Below are positions 63,253-64,000 of a DNA stretch of 64,000 nt, in pieces (position 1 is the stretch's first letter; every line of letters begins with the position of its first letter). Below the pieces are notes generated by a model, which saw only the letters and a program-made list of their open reading frames with translations, was not told the origin of the DNA and made no database searches. A program made the position numbers and the translations under genes. The stretch is from Oscillatoria sp. FACHB-1407 (GTDB taxonomy: Bacteria; Cyanobacteriota; Cyanobacteriia; Elainellales; Elainellaceae): the NCBI RefSeq assembly GCF_014697545.1, contig NZ_JACJSA010000005.1, positions 1-64,000 on the forward strand. Direction: 5' to 3'.

Positions 63253-64000
63253 ATGTTGCAACCTGACCACATCCTCCGCGATCGCTATCAACTGAAACAC
63301 AAATTAGGACAAGGTGCCGGACGACAAACCTGGTTAGCCCATGACCTGGCAGAAGAACCCGCAGAGCCAGTGGTTATCAAACTCATGACCTTTGGCGAAG
63401 AAGTGCGGTGGGATGACTTGAGGCTCTTTGAACGCGAAGCACAAATCTTGCGGCACCTGAACCATCCCCACATTCCCAAATACCGAGACTTTTTCTCGAT
63501 TGACGATCGCTTATTGCGGTTTGGCTTAGTGCAAAACTACATTCCCGGTACTTCGTTAAAGGACATGCTTGCTCAAGGGAAGCACTTTAGCGAACAGCAG
63601 GTACGCCAGATTGCAACTAACCTGCTCCACATTTTGAGCTATCTACACGAACTCAGTCCTCCCGTTTTGCATCGTGATATTAAGCCCAGTAACTTGATCT
63701 TAGGAGAAGATAAGTTCATTTATCTGGTGGATTTTGGAGCCGTTCAAGATAAGGCAGCGATCGAAGGAGAAACGTTTACTGTCGTTGGCACCTACGGCTA
63801 CGCGCCGATGGAGCAGTTTGGCGGACGAGCAGTCCCCGCTTCTGACCTGTATGCTCTAGGGGCAACGCTAATTCACCTGTTAACAGGGGTTTCCCCAGCA
63901 GAACTGCCTCAACAGGATCTTCAGATTCAATTTACTGACCACGTTAGTCTTGATCCTGATTTTGTGGACTGGATTCAAATCCTCACACAACCCGATGTCA
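63253..64000 (+). CDS. Serine/threonine protein kinase, partial (runs off the window)
   Basis: The first 249 residues are present. Glycine-rich loop LGQGAGRQTWLAHDL, the VVIKLM lysine, EREAQILRHLNHPHIP, catalytic loop LHRDIKPSNLIL, DFG as VDFGAVQD, activation segment with GTYGYAPMEQFGG and SDLYALGATLIHLLTG. This is the cyanobacterial Pkn2-type kinase core. The C-terminal part, which may carry sensor or repeat domains, lies beyond 64000. It begins about 130 bp after the membrane protein. Confidence 0.9.
   Translation, partial: MLQPDHILRDRYQLKHKLGQGAGRQTWLAHDLAEEPAEPVVIKLMTFGEEVRWDDLRLFEREAQILRHLNHPHIPKYRDFFSIDDRLLRFGLVQNYIPGTSLKDMLAQGKHFSEQQVRQIATNLLHILSYLHELSPPVLHRDIKPSNLILGEDKFIYLVDFGAVQDKAAIEGETFTVVGTYGYAPMEQFGGRAVPASDLYALGATLIHLLTGVSPAELPQQDLQIQFTDHVSLDPDFVDWIQILTQPDV

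Overview
The window reads as chromosomal DNA of a filamentous, probably motile cyanobacterium. The reasons are the very high density of the GCGATCGC octamer (HIP1), heptamer tandem repeats at gene ends, a pix-type phototaxis operon with bilin-type GAF domains, a plastid-terminal-oxidase-like protein, and many large multidomain signalling proteins. A Leptolyngbya/Oscillatoriales-like host is a guess from gene style, not a measurement. No rRNA, tRNA, CRISPR array or complete transposase gene was found.

Layout. 0.4-4.6 kb: a CBS/PAS/GAF sensor kinase followed by a receiver-kinase hybrid. 4.6-18 kb: mostly housekeeping genes (HDAC-like deacetylase, ispG, a C-terminal processing protease, an RNA cyclic phosphodiesterase, smpB, purF, purL, an ECF-type ATPase, rsmG). 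18-21.7 kb: a Uma2 nuclease-like protein, an acyltransferase and an alpha/beta hydrolase, separated by simple tandem repeats. 21.7-25.7 kb: a small accessory island that looks like a conflict/defence locus. It holds an MNT-type antitoxin with a decayed HepT, a two-gene NACHT NTPase module whose membrane part is a period-4 glycine tract built from a 12-bp DNA repeat, and a papain-fold toxin with a probable partner. The toxin gene appears to start at CTG and is easily missed. 25.7-36.5 kb: small secreted or conserved proteins, a GAF-LuxR regulator, a GH65/phosphomutase fusion, a repeat-filled 1.1 kb gap with an orphan Fur-like site, a helical-repeat protein and a homocysteine methyltransferase. 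36.9-43.4 kb: one 2176-residue protein joining an AfsR-type regulator head, an NB-ARC NTPase, 14 WD40 repeats, a second NTPase and a helical-repeat tail.

43.8-54.6 kb, minus strand: pixG-pixH-pixI-pixJ-pixL plus one more CheW-like gene. This is a complete phototaxis/pilus-motility signalling set whose receptor has three GAF domains with the bilin-attachment cysteine. Small non-coding elements have entered this operon several times; two copies of one family still show target-site duplications, and one of these copies sits inside another repeat. 55.5-64 kb: a PadR regulator divergent from a small gene across a perfect palindrome, a PTOX-like oxidase divergent from a HAMP histidine kinase, a GNAT acetyltransferase, small exported and membrane proteins, and the start of a Ser/Thr kinase that runs off the window.

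A second layer is the repeat population: at least four families of about 90-140 bp palindromic, MITE-like elements and several 7-8 bp tandem arrays. These have supplied stop codons, C-terminal tails and possibly start codons to neighbouring genes. All assignments are from reading the sequence; no database search was run.
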